Notes under the pieces: model-generated
What the model was told of the DNA's origin: nothing
What the model saw: only the letters and a program-made list of their open reading frames with translations
Databases searched by the model: none
Part shown: positions 30,883-39,598 of the stretch, piece by piece
Layout: every line of letters starts with the position of its first letter
How positions within the stretch are numbered: the first letter of the stretch is position 1
Translations under genes and position numbers: made by a program
Assembly (NCBI RefSeq): GCF_019931165.1
Contig: NZ_JAIOUP010000013.1
Location: forward strand, 1-64,000
Origin: Schnuerera sp. xch1
GTDB lineage: Bacteria > Bacillota > Clostridia > Tissierellales > Tepidimicrobiaceae
Direction: 5' to 3'
DNA length: 64,000 nucleotides

Positions 30883-31245
30883 TTAATCTTCTTTGATATG
30901 AACTAAACCTTGATTAAATATTTCCTTTACATGCTCATCATCTAATGAGTAGTAAACTACTTTTCCTGCTCTTCTATTTTTTACTAGTCTTGCTTGCTTT
31001 AAAACCCTCAGCTGATGAGAAACCGCGGATTGAGTAACATTAAGTAATGCTGCAATATCACAAACACACATTTCAGTTTCATCTAATGCCCAAAGTATTT
31101 TTACTCTAGTCGTATCTCCAAATACTTTAAATAGCTCAGCAAGATCATAGAGAGTCTCTTCCTCAGGCATATTACTTTTTACTTTGTTCACAACATCTTC
31201 ATGAATAAGAGTACAATCACACCTGTCGATATTGCTATGCTTCAT
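30883..31245 (-). CDS. cadC: ArsR/SmtB-family metal-sensing repressor (CadC-like)
   Basis: A 120-residue winged-helix repressor. The N-terminal RCDC cysteine pair and ETEMCVCDIA at the recognition-domain helix match the type I metal site of CadC, which uses Cys residues from both regions to bind Cd or Pb. The DNA-recognition helix is QSAVSHQLRVLKQA. When metal binds, the repressor leaves the operator and cadC-cadA is transcribed. It is first in the operon and reads from a strong promoter with an overlapping palindrome. Confidence 0.93.
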   Translation of the reverse strand: MKHSNIDRCDCTLIHEDVVNKVKSNMPEEETLYDLAELFKVFGDTTRVKILWALDETEMCVCDIAALLNVTQSAVSHQLRVLKQARLVKNRRAGKVVYYSLDDEHVKEIFNQGLVHIKED

Positions 31246-31273
31246 AATTCACACCCCTTTTTAAATGAACACT

Positions 31274-31287
31274 TGAACAATTGTTCA
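31274..31287. promoter_or_regulatory. CadC operator
   Basis: TGAACAATTGTTCA is a perfect palindrome just downstream of the cadC -10 box; a second TGTTCAT half lies beside it. The spacing and TGAA...TTCA ends are typical of ArsR/SmtB operators. Confidence 0.75.
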
Positions 31288-31301
31288 TATGTTATATTAT
31301 T

Positions 31302-31330
31302 ATTGTACGCTAATACATATTTATTGTCAA
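31302..31330 (-). promoter_or_regulatory. Promoter of cadC-cadA
   Basis: On the minus strand TTGACA (31325-31330), a 17-base spacer and TACAAT (31302-31307): a near-perfect vegetative promoter. Confidence 0.82.
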
Positions 31331-31347
31331 TGTAATTTACACATGAA

Positions 31348-31376
31348 ATAACCCAGCACTAAAAATACTGGGTTAT
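31348..31376 (-). terminator. Hairpin after the DUF368 gene
   Basis: ATAACCCAG...CTGGGTTAT with an 11-base loop, just past the DUF368 stop. The downstream T content is weak, so it may act as a partial terminator. Confidence 0.55.
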
Positions 31377-31385
31377 AAATTTCTC

Positions 31386-32204
31386 TTATTTGATTTTTTT
31401 AATTTTTGCTCGTATACTTAAATAAAATGATAAATAGAAACCTACAATCATAATCAATACACCTATAAAATATTTAAAATTCAATATGAATCCAGGATAA
31501 ATAGGTATTATAGAGCCTAAAACAAAACCTAATACTGCATAATATGTAAATCCATATAACTTATCAAATAATGTGGATATCACCTTCGCAAGCAAAAGAA
31601 AACAGATTCCAAATCCTATTCCCATTGGTATTAACAATAATAAATCAATGGTTGATATTGCTTCTAATACAAAATCATACGCACCTATATACATAAGTAT
31701 AACAGAAGAACTTACTCCTGGTATTATAGTACCAAATCCAATAATTATCCCATATAAAATAAGTTGTATTGTTCCTGGTTCTCCATTGGGGATAATATCA
31801 ATTATATTATTTTCCGAAAGAGTAAACATTACTGTGATAGATAATGCTATAATAAAAGGAATCATATACTTCTTTTTAAATCCATTTTTATTGGCCGTCT
31901 TAAACAGTGAAGGGAATGTTCCAAGCATAAGTCCAATAAACAAATATCTAATTTCTATATTATAATTTTTAAAAAGATATTTAAAAATATTACTAAATAC
32001 TAATATTCCTATAATGCCACCCAATCCTATGGGAATTAAATATAAGACCTTATTCTTAAAATCTGTAAAAATATTTGCTATTGCACGAGTAAGATTTCTA
32101 TACATTCCAAATACTACAGCTATTGCTCCACCACTTACCCCTGGTGCAATAGCTCCTGTACCAATAACCAATCCTTTCAAAAAATTTGATAAAACTCTTT
32201 TCAC
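31386..32204 (-). CDS. DUF368 membrane protein, polyprenyl-phosphate translocase family (PopT)
   Basis: A protein of about 272 residues with about eight helices. The N-terminal GTGAIAPGVSGGAIAVVFG and an internal repeat IIGFGTIIPGVSSSVILMYIG are the twin signatures of DUF368. Members were recently shown to recycle undecaprenyl phosphate across the membrane for cell-wall synthesis. The GTG at 32213 lies inside the AGAGGTG ribosome site, so the GTG at 32204 is a better start. It stands alone between cadC and a TrpR-like gene. Confidence 0.85.
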   Translation of the reverse strand: MKRVLSNFLKGLVIGTGAIAPGVSGGAIAVVFGMYRNLTRAIANIFTDFKNKVLYLIPIGLGGIIGILVFSNIFKYLFKNYNIEIRYLFIGLMLGTFPSLFKTANKNGFKKKYMIPFIIALSITVMFTLSENNIIDIIPNGEPGTIQLILYGIIIGFGTIIPGVSSSVILMYIGAYDFVLEAISTIDLLLLIPMGIGFGICFLLLAKVISTLFDKLYGFTYYAVLGFVLGSIIPIYPGFILNFKYFIGVLIMIVGFYLSFYLSIRAKIKKIK

Positions 32205-32231
32205 CAAGATCACCTCTACTAAACTAAGTAG

Positions 32232-32290
32232 CCGGCACTAATATTTTAATGTTTTAATTATAAAATTTAGTAAAATTAATGCCGGACTGT
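32232..32290 (-). terminator. Hairpin after the yerC-like gene
   Basis: GTCCGGCATTAATTTTA and TAAAATATTAGTGCCGGC pair across a loop of about 20 bases. No U tract follows. It may end or protect the yerC-like transcript. Confidence 0.4.
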
Positions 32291-32338
32291 TCAATTAAAT
32301 TTTTATATTTAATTCAGAATTATTATAACATACCAAAT

Positions 32339-32650
32339 CTATTCTTGGTCTTCTAAAAACCCAAGTCTTTTTAATGCAATCTTATATCCGTCTGCCCCAT
32401 AATTTAAACATCTATTTACCCTACTAATAGTGGCTGTACTGGCTCCTGTTTTTTTCTCGATTTCATTATATGTGTTATTAGTAGTCAAAAGCTTGGCTAC
32501 TTCTAGTCTTTGCGCGATAGATTGAACTTCTTTTATTGTACAGATATCTTCGAAAAACCTATAGCATTCTTCTCTAGTTCTAAGTAATAAAATTGCATTA
32601 AATAACTCATCTACCTGTTCGCTTTTAATTTTAAAATTATAACCTCCCAC
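32339..32650 (-). CDS. YerC/YecD family TrpR-like protein
   Basis: A 103-residue all-helical protein with the TrpR-like pattern: LRTREECYRFFEDICTIKEVQSIAQRLEVAKLL followed by a helix-turn-helix with KKTGASTATISRVNRCLNYG. In Bacillus YerC is in a neighbourhood with pcrA and ligA; here it is next to fhs. It is presumably a DNA-binding regulator with an unknown effector. An unrelated terminator of fhs lies just upstream. Confidence 0.87.
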   Translation of the reverse strand: MGGYNFKIKSEQVDELFNAILLLRTREECYRFFEDICTIKEVQSIAQRLEVAKLLTTNNTYNEIEKKTGASTATISRVNRCLNYGADGYKIALKRLGFLEDQE

Positions 32651-32691
32651 AGTATCACCACCTTAAAACAATTTTTACACTACTTCTATAT

Positions 32692-32723
32692 AAAAAGTCT
32701 GGGATTATAATCCCAGACTTTTT
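32692..32723 (-). terminator. Terminator after fhs
   Basis: AAAAAGTCTGGGATT and AATCCCAGACTTTTT form a perfect stem directly after the fhs stop, with a T run on the minus strand. Confidence 0.93.
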
Positions 32724-32726
32724 ATG

Positions 32727-34403
32727 CTAGAATAACCCTACTATCTCTCCGTCTTCTAATATGTCAATATTATTAGCAGCAGGTACCTTAGGAAGTCCTG
32801 GCATAGTCATTATGTTCCCAGTTAAAGCTACTAGGAATCCTGCTCCATTAGATACATTTATGTCTCTAACTGTTATCTTGAATCCCTTTGGTCTCGCTAA
32901 TAATTTTGGATCATCAGACAATGAGTACTGAGTTTTTGCCATACAAATTGGCTTCTTATCTAAACCAAGATTTTCAATCTGTTTTATTTTCTTCTCGCAC
33001 TTCTTAGTATATTCAACCCCATCAGCACCGTATACTTCCTTAGCTATTTTATCAATTTTTGCCTTTATTGATTCTTCTGAATCATATATTGGTTTAAAGT
33101 TGGATTCTTTTGTTTCACATGTTTTTACTACCTTTTCTGCTAAGTCTATTGCACCTTCTCCACCTTTTGCCCATACCTCTGATAATACAGTTTCTGCTCC
33201 TAATGCTTGACATTTTTCCATTAACAAGTTAAGCTCTGCTTCTGTATCTGTAGGGAATCTGTTTATAGCAACAATTGCTGGTACCCCAAATTTATTAACA
33301 TTTTCTATATGTTTTTCTAAGTTTTCAACCCCTTCTGCTAGTGCATCTAGATCTTCATTTTCTAATTCACCTTTTTTAGCTCCTCCATGATGTTTTAATG
33401 CTCTTACTGTTGCTACTATTACAGTAGCATCTGGGTTTAAGTCACCAAATCTAGCTTTTATATCAAAAAATTTCTCTGCACCTAAGTCTGCACCGAATCC
33501 TGCTTCTGTAATTGTATAATCTGCAAGTTTTAATCCTAATTTTGTTGCCTGCATAGAGTTACATCCATGTGCTATATTTGCAAATGGTCCTCCATGAATT
33601 AGTGCTGGTGTATTTTCTAATGTTTGAACAAGATTTGGATTAATTGCATCTTTCATTAGTAAAGCTACTGCTCCTTGTGCTTTTAAATCCCTAACATATA
33701 CAGGACTGCCATCATATTTATATGCAACTATTATTCTTGCAACTCTTTCTTTGAAATCCTGTAAATCTTCTGCTAAGCAGAAGATTGCCATTATTTCTGA
33801 AGCTACTGTTATGTCGAATCCATCTTCCCTTGGTACTCCATTTGCCTTGCCTCCGAGGCCTACTACTATATTTCTTAGCGCCCTGTCATTCATATCTAGT
33901 ACTCTTTTCCATACAATTCTTCTTGGATCTATGTTCAATTCATTTCCGTGATGAATATGATTATCCAATAAAGCTGATATCAGGTTGTGAGCTGTAGTTA
34001 TTGCATGAAGATCTCCTGTAAAATGTAAATTAATATCTTCCATAGGTACTACTTGTGCATATCCGCCTCCTGCAGCTCCACCTTTTATACCAAAACTAGG
34101 TCCAAGTGATGGTTCTCTTATAGCTGTAATTGCAGTTTTACCTATTTTATTCAACCCCATTGCAAGCCCAATATTTATAGTGGTCTTGCCTTCTCCAGCT
34201 GGAGTTGGATTTATTGCTGTTACCAGTATTAATTTTCCATCTTCTTTGTCCTTAAATTTTTTAAACACATCTAAACTAACCTTTGCCTTATACTTTCCAT
34301 ACTGAATTAAATCATCCTCTTCTAGCCCTATTTTTTTAGCCACCTCAACTATTGGTAGCATTTTAGCTTGTTGAGCAATTTGAACATCCGTTTTCAACTG
34401 CAT
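32727..34403 (-). CDS. fhs: Formate-tetrahydrofolate ligase
   Basis: Fhs joins formate to tetrahydrofolate with ATP, making 10-formyl-THF. The 558-residue protein has the ATP-binding [11 protein letters not shown], the folate and formate site near [19 protein letters not shown], and the C-terminal [13 protein letters not shown]. The enzyme is part of the acetogenic methyl branch and also of glycine/purine fermentation and formyl supply for purine synthesis (PurN and PurH nearby). It is monocistronic. No other Wood-Ljungdahl genes lie in the window. Confidence 0.96.
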   Translation of the reverse strand: MQLKTDVQIAQQAKMLPIVEVAKKIGLEEDDLIQYGKYKAKVSLDVFKKFKDKEDGKLILVTAINPTPAGEGKTTINIGLAMGLNKIGKTAITAIREPSLGPSFGIKGGAAGGGYAQVVPMEDINLHFTGDLHAITTAHNLISALLDNHIHHGNELNIDPRRIVWKRVLDMNDRALRNIVVGLGGKANGVPREDGFDITVASEIMAIFCLAEDLQDFKERVARIIVAYKYDGSPVYVRDLKAQGAVALLMKDAINPNLVQTLENTPALIHGGPFANIAHGCNSMQATKLGLKLADYTITEAGFGADLGAEKFFDIKARFGDLNPDATVIVATVRALKHHGGAKKGELENEDLDALAEGVENLEKHIENVNKFGVPAIVAINRFPTDTEAELNLLMEKCQALGAETVLSEVWAKGGEGAIDLAEKVVKTCETKESNFKPIYDSEESIKAKIDKIAKEVYGADGVEYTKKCEKKIKQIENLGLDKKPICMAKTQYSLSDDPKLLARPKGFKITVRDINVSNGAGFLVALTGNIMTMPGLPKVPAANNIDILEDGEIVGLF

Positions 34404-34621
34404 ACCTCCTTTATTATTATAGTTTCATCCTTGGTAAAACCGGATGAACATTATTAAATTAAATGGTATATATACTTGTAGTTATTTATACTATCAATAT
34501 TCATAATTTATTATTTTAATAAGTACTATGTAGTATTTTATTATTTCATAGTATTATATCAAATATTTCAGACTTTTTGAAATGGTTTTCATATACAATA
34601 AATATTTTATAATAAAACTTA
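34404..34621. other. Non-coding gap upstream of fhs
   Basis: About 218 bases of very AT-rich sequence with no stem-loop or gene I can support. It should carry the fhs promoter. Confidence 0.5.
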
Positions 34622-34992
34622 CTAAAATAATAATTCCACTCCTAATATAAAGGTTAGTATAAACCCCATAGTTAAAACATTTAAAGCATATCTTTTTGAA
34701 TCCTTTTCAAATTTCCATTCCATAAATGCTCGAATTCCACTTAACAAAAAAAATATCCAAGAATAAAATAGCGTGAATGTTTATCAATTATAAGTGTAAC
34801 AATATAAATTACGAACATCACAACAGCTAATAAAATTTCTACCCATTTATGCATTTTATTAACATATCGAAATAAAAATGTTCCTTCATTTATTTTCAAC
34901 TTCCATTTGAGAATGAAATAAATTACAAGATAAACTAAAAACATTATTATTGAATACAGCATTGGCTTCTGCAATGAACTCACTATCCACAC
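34622..34992 (-). pseudogene. DUF4181-like membrane protein, frameshifted
   Basis: The first frame (34741-34992) codes for about 83 residues with three hydrophobic helices and stops after GYFFC at a run of eight T. Shifting by one base at that run continues as LLSGIRAFMEWKFEKDSKRY, then a last helix ending GVELLF at a TAG (34622). Adding one T to the run restores one frame of about 122 residues, the usual size of a DUF4181 protein. So it is a recent inactivation, a slippage-controlled gene or a sequencing error. Confidence 0.7.
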
Positions 34993-35088
34993 CCTCTGAT
35001 TCTATTCTCAGTATACTATAATATTACTGCAAATAATATAATAATTTCTAAATATTAGTATCTCAATAAAAATATTACCATAAGAAAT

Positions 35089-35147
35089 AAAAAAATCCAA
35101 GAACCCTCTGCTTATTTCATTTAATCACTACAGAAAAATTCTTGGAT
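35089..35147 (-). terminator. Terminator of the purine operon
   Basis: ATATCCAAGAA...TTCTTGGAT with a long loop, followed on the minus strand by TTTTTTTATTTC, a few bases after the purD stop. Confidence 0.8.
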
Positions 35148-35154
35148 ATATCTA

Positions 35155-36405
35155 TTATTTTCCTATATCTTTTCTATAATAAACACCATCAAAATTTATT
35201 TTATCTATATTTGAATATATCCTTTTTCTAGCTTCTTGTAATGAATCCTCCAATGCTGTAATAGACAACACTCTACCGCCATTAGTCAAAAGTTTCCCAT
35301 TATCATATTTTGTTCCATTATGAAATAGTATTATATTCCTATCTAAATCCTCACACCCAGTTATTTCATATCCTTTTTTATAATCTATAGGATATCCTCT
35401 TGATGTGGCTACCACAGTCAAACAATGTTTATCACTCCATTTGACATCTGAATAATCTAGTGTAGAATCTATTGACTTTTGAAATAGGTCAACTATATCC
35501 GACTCAAGCCTAGGCATAAGAACTTCTGTTTCCGGATCTCCAAACCTAACATTGAATTCTAAAACATATGGATCGTTATAAACTACCATAAGCCCTACAT
35601 ATAGAATTCCTTTGAAATTTAGTTTTTCACTTTTAAAACCATAATAAATTCTATCCAATATTTCATTCTGTATTTTTTTCATTAATTTCTCAGTAAATAA
35701 CGGACTTGGTGAAAAACATCCTATACCTCCAGTATTGGGTCCTAAATCATTTTCATATATCTTTTTATAATCCTTTGCACTTTCCATAGGAATTATCCTA
35801 TCTTCTGTTACAAAACATAGTAGTGAAGCTTCGATACCCTCCAAAAATTCCTCCACTACTACCGTATCTCCTTCTTTACCAAATTTATTATCTCTTAATA
35901 TCTCCTTTAATACATTAGTTGCCTCTTCCTCTGTGCCACAAATTGATACTCCTTTTCCTAAACACAATCCATCTGCTTTAATCACCAATGGAAAAGAAAA
36001 TTCATCTAATCGTTCAACAGCATCTTGATAGCTACTAAAACTCTTGTATTTAGCAGTAGGAATATCATATTTATTCATAAATGATTTTGCAAATTCCTTG
36101 CTTCCTTCTAATCTAGCACAACTTCTATTAGGTCCAAATATCCTCAATCCTTTATCTTCAAATTTATCCACTATACCCATTACTAAAGGTTCTTCTGGAC
36201 CAACTACTGTTAAATCCATAGCATTTTTTATTGCAAAATCCAATAATCCATCAATATCATTAGCTTTAATATCAACGTTTTCCGCCACTAAACTTGTTCC
36301 ACCATTGCCTGGAGCACAATATAGCTTGTTTACTTTTTGAGACTGTGCAATTTTCCAGCATAAAGCATGTTCTCTTCCACCACTACCTATAACCATAACC
36401 TTCAT
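35155..36405 (-). CDS. purD: Phosphoribosylamine-glycine ligase
   Basis: PurD joins phosphoribosylamine and glycine with ATP to give GAR, the second purine step. It has 416 residues with the ATP-grasp layout: N-terminal MVIGSGGREHALCWK, GNGGTSLVAENV and VGPEEPLVMGIVD, ATP-binding VIKADGLCLGKGV and VVEEFLEGIEASL, metal-binding EFNVRFGDPETEVLMPRL, and a C-terminal GYPxxYKKG region. It is the last gene of the purL-purD operon, 10 bases after the purN-purH fusion. It acts directly on the product of PurF, so an ammonia-fed PurF would feed it. Confidence 0.96.
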   Translation of the reverse strand: MKVMVIGSGGREHALCWKIAQSQKVNKLYCAPGNGGTSLVAENVDIKANDIDGLLDFAIKNAMDLTVVGPEEPLVMGIVDKFEDKGLRIFGPNRSCARLEGSKEFAKSFMNKYDIPTAKYKSFSSYQDAVERLDEFSFPLVIKADGLCLGKGVSICGTEEEATNVLKEILRDNKFGKEGDTVVVEEFLEGIEASLLCFVTEDRIIPMESAKDYKKIYENDLGPNTGGIGCFSPSPLFTEKLMKKIQNEILDRIYYGFKSEKLNFKGILYVGLMVVYNDPYVLEFNVRFGDPETEVLMPRLESDIVDLFQKSIDSTLDYSDVKWSDKHCLTVVATSRGYPIDYKKGYEITGCEDLDRNIILFHNGTKYDNGKLLTNGGRVLSITALEDSLQEARKRIYSNIDKINFDGVYYRKDIGK

Positions 36406-36415
36406 ATTAAACCTC

Positions 36416-38575
36416 CTAATGTTTAAAATGCCTAATTCCTGTAAATACCATACTCATATTATTCTTGTTAGCTTCTTCTATTACTTCCTTATCTCTAATG
36501 GAACCTCCTGGTTGAATAATTGCTGTTACACCTGCTTTTGCAAGTATTTCTATGGAATCTTTAAATGGAAAAAATGCATCTGAAGCCAATACACTCCCCT
36601 TTACCTTACCTTTCGCTCTTTCAATTGTATTTTCCACTGCCCAAAATCTATTTACTTCACCTGCTCCTAATCCTAGGGTTGCTTTATCTTTAGCTAGGAC
36701 TACTCCATTGGATTTATTATTTTTAACAGCTTTCCACGCAAATAATAGGTCTTCCATCTCTTTCTTTGTTGGTTGCCTATCTGTTGCAACTTCTATTTCA
36801 TCATTCAATAATATTGAATCCTTTTGCTGAATGAGCAATCCTCCTGATACTCTTTTAAAATCTATTTCATTATTATTTATATTTTTTATACCTTCTATCT
36901 GAATAAGTCTTATGTTTTTCTTTTTAGTTAAAATATCCATGGCCTTTTTAGTAAATGAAGGTGCTATTACAACTTCTATGAAAATCTCACTTATCTCCAT
37001 TGCTACATCTTTATCCAGTTGTCTATTAACTACTATGATTCCTCCATAAATGGATTCTGTATCACATTCGTAGGCTTTATTATATGCTTCTAAAAGTGTA
37101 TCTCCACTTCCTATACCACAGGCATTTGTATGTTTTAAAGCTACTACTGTTGGTTCATCGAATTCTTTTATCATATCTATTGCAGCATTGGCATCATTGA
37201 TATTATTAAATGATAAATCCTTCCCATGTAGCTTTGCACCATTTGCTATAGTACCTTTAATTTTGCCTGCTTCCCTATAAAAAGCTGCACTTTGATGAGG
37301 ATTTTCACCATATCTCAATCCCTGTTGTAATTTATATCCAAGAGCTACATAATCCGGATATTGTACATTATCTAATTGATTAAAATAATTAGATATCAAT
37401 GCATCATAGTATGCAGTATAGTTAAATACCTTTCTAGCTAGATACCTACGTGTCTCTATACTTGTATCTTCATCTGTTTCTAATTCAGCTAAAACCTTAT
37501 CATAGTCTTTAGGATCAACTATTACGCTTACATATTTATAGTTTTTAGCAGCAGCTCTTATCATAGAAGGTCCACCTATATCTATATTTTCTATTATCTC
37601 ATCGTGAGAAACATCAGCTTTATTTATAGTTTCTTCAAATGGATACAGGTTATTTACTACCATATCTACTGGTCCAATGTTCATTTCTTCTATTGTTTTT
37701 ACATGAGAATTGTCATCTCTTTTATATAATATTCCTCCATGAATGTATGGATTTAATGTCTTCACCCTTCCATCCAATATTTCCGGAAAATCTGTAATAT
37801 TTTCTATCTCTATAACATCTATTCCTGCTTTTTTCAATTCCTTATATGTGCCTCCTGTAGAAATAATCTCCCAGCCTAAATCCATTAACTTATGTGCAAA
37901 ATCCTTTATTCCTGTCTTATCATAAACACTAATCAATGCCCTTTTCATCTCATCACCTCTAATTGATTTTACTAACCGACCTTCTATCGTCAATCTATTT
38001 TCACAGTACAACCTGATAGCTTTCACTAAAAGCTGATGCTCTATTTTAAACACCTTTTGCTTCAATGTATCCACAGTATCATCCTTATCAACTGCTACAA
38101 TTTCCTGCAAAATAATTGGCCCAGTATCCGCTCCTTCATCAACAAAATGCACCGTAGCACCTGTGTACTTAACTCCATAGTCCAATACTGCTTTATGCAC
38201 CTTTTCTCCATAAAATCCTTTACCACAAAAGCTAGGTATTAAAGATGGATGAATATTAATTATCCTATTTTTATATGTTTCAATAAATTCCTTTGAGAGT
38301 ATCTTTGTAAAACCTGCCAATACTATCAAATCCACATGTCTCTTATTGAATTCCTCTATCAATTTTTGACTGTAATATACATCTTCTCTAGATTCCTTTG
38401 GATTTAAATATATGGATTCAATTCCAGCTTCCTTGCCTCTTGTTAAACCATAAGCGTTCTCATTGTTGGATATGATTAATTCTATATTTCCATCTATAAC
38501 TCCTTGATTGATCCCATCAATGATGGCTTGCAAATTCGTTCCATTTCCAGAAATCAATACTCCTATTCTTATCAT
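36416..38575 (-). CDS. purN-purH: PurN-PurH fusion: GAR transformylase joined to AICAR transformylase/IMP cyclohydrolase
   Basis: A 719-residue open frame with two enzymes. Residues 1-208 are GAR transformylase: GVLISGNGTNLQAII, INIHPSLIPSF with Asn107 and His109, and VDEGADTGP with Asp146. From Met210 a full PurH begins, with an IMP cyclohydrolase domain (STGGTYKELKKAG) and an AICAR transformylase domain (KHTNACGIGSG). Both catalyse formyl transfers from 10-formyl-THF. An AGAGGTGATG ribosome site precedes Met210 (ATG at 37948), so PurH might also be made alone. In most bacteria these are two genes; here there is no stop between them. Confidence 0.92.
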   Translation of the reverse strand: MIRIGVLISGNGTNLQAIIDGINQGVIDGNIELIISNNENAYGLTRGKEAGIESIYLNPKESREDVYYSQKLIEEFNKRHVDLIVLAGFTKILSKEFIETYKNRIINIHPSLIPSFCGKGFYGEKVHKAVLDYGVKYTGATVHFVDEGADTGPIILQEIVAVDKDDTVDTLKQKVFKIEHQLLVKAIRLYCENRLTIEGRLVKSIRGDEMKRALISVYDKTGIKDFAHKLMDLGWEIISTGGTYKELKKAGIDVIEIENITDFPEILDGRVKTLNPYIHGGILYKRDDNSHVKTIEEMNIGPVDMVVNNLYPFEETINKADVSHDEIIENIDIGGPSMIRAAAKNYKYVSVIVDPKDYDKVLAELETDEDTSIETRRYLARKVFNYTAYYDALISNYFNQLDNVQYPDYVALGYKLQQGLRYGENPHQSAAFYREAGKIKGTIANGAKLHGKDLSFNNINDANAAIDMIKEFDEPTVVALKHTNACGIGSGDTLLEAYNKAYECDTESIYGGIIVVNRQLDKDVAMEISEIFIEVVIAPSFTKKAMDILTKKKNIRLIQIEGIKNINNNEIDFKRVSGGLLIQQKDSILLNDEIEVATDRQPTKKEMEDLLFAWKAVKNNKSNGVVLAKDKATLGLGAGEVNRFWAVENTIERAKGKVKGSVLASDAFFPFKDSIEILAKAGVTAIIQPGGSIRDKEVIEEANKNNMSMVFTGIRHFKH

Positions 38576-39597
38576 AGTACTACTCCTTTGTTTCCCTTTT
38601 CAATATGGCCTAATTCATAGTAACACTCTTCTCTTTCTTCTAGATACATCTTAATATACTCTAATTCCTCTTTATTAACTACTAAAATCATGCCTACTCC
38701 CATATTAAATGTTCCGTACATTTCATCCGAATCAATGCTTCCCCATTGTTGTAATAGATTGAAAATCTCTGGAGTCTCTATAATTGAAGTATCTACATAT
38801 GCTGTTAATCCTTCTGGCAGCATTCTAGGAATATTTTCATAAAATCCTCCACCTGTTATATGGCTTATTCCCTTTATGTTGAATTTCTGGACTAGGTCAT
38901 ATACTGGATTAGTATAAATTCTTGTAGGCTTTAACAATTCTTCTCCTATAGTATTTTTGAGTTCTGGAATATATGTGCCTACAGTCATGTTTTTCTCTTC
39001 AAATACTATTTTTCTAACTAAGGAGTATCCATTGCTATGGATCCCATTTGAAGGCAATCCTAATACCACATCCCCTTCTTCAATTGTAGAACCTGTAATA
39101 ATATTATTTTTATCAACTATTCCTACGCAAAATCCTGCTATATCATATTCGCCTTCTTTATAAAATCCTGGCATCTCTGCAGTTTCCCCACCTATAAGAG
39201 CACAACCAGCCTTTATACACCCATTGGAAACTCCTTCTACTATACTTGCCATCTTTTTAGGTACTAATTTTTCTGTTGCTATATAGTCCAAAAAGAACAA
39301 TGGTTTAGCTCCCTGACACAGAATATCGTTAGCACACATTGCAACACAATCTTGGCCTATAGTATCATGTTTGTCCATCATAAAGGCAATCTTCACTTTT
39401 GTTCCAACTCCATCTGTACCAGATACCAATACAGGCTCCTTAAATTCATTATTATTCAACTGAAACAAGCCAGAAAATCCACCTATATCCGATAAAACAC
39501 CAGGTATATAGGTCTTATTTATTAATCTCTTTATAAGCTGAACTTCTTTATAACCAGCTTCCTTATTAACTCCTGCATCCTTATATGTTAGAGACAT
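38572..39597 (-). CDS. purM: Phosphoribosylformylglycinamidine cyclo-ligase (AIR synthetase)
   Basis: PurM closes FGAM to AIR with ATP. The protein of about 341 residues has the N-terminal motif LTYKDAGVN, GTDGVGTKVKIA, GGETAEMPGFY and the C-terminal GIPxVGxI-type glycine motif near GVGMILVV. A GTG at 39606 is possible, but AGAGGTG is well spaced for the ATG at 39597. It overlaps the start of purN by 4 bases. Confidence 0.95.
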   Translation of the reverse strand: MSLTYKDAGVNKEAGYKEVQLIKRLINKTYIPGVLSDIGGFSGLFQLNNNEFKEPVLVSGTDGVGTKVKIAFMMDKHDTIGQDCVAMCANDILCQGAKPLFFLDYIATEKLVPKKMASIVEGVSNGCIKAGCALIGGETAEMPGFYKEGEYDIAGFCVGIVDKNNIITGSTIEEGDVVLGLPSNGIHSNGYSLVRKIVFEEKNMTVGTYIPELKNTIGEELLKPTRIYTNPVYDLVQKFNIKGISHITGGGFYENIPRMLPEGLTAYVDTSIIETPEIFNLLQQWGSIDSDEMYGTFNMGVGMILVVNKEELEYIKMYLEEREECYYELGHIEKGNKGVVL

Positions 39598-39598
39598 T

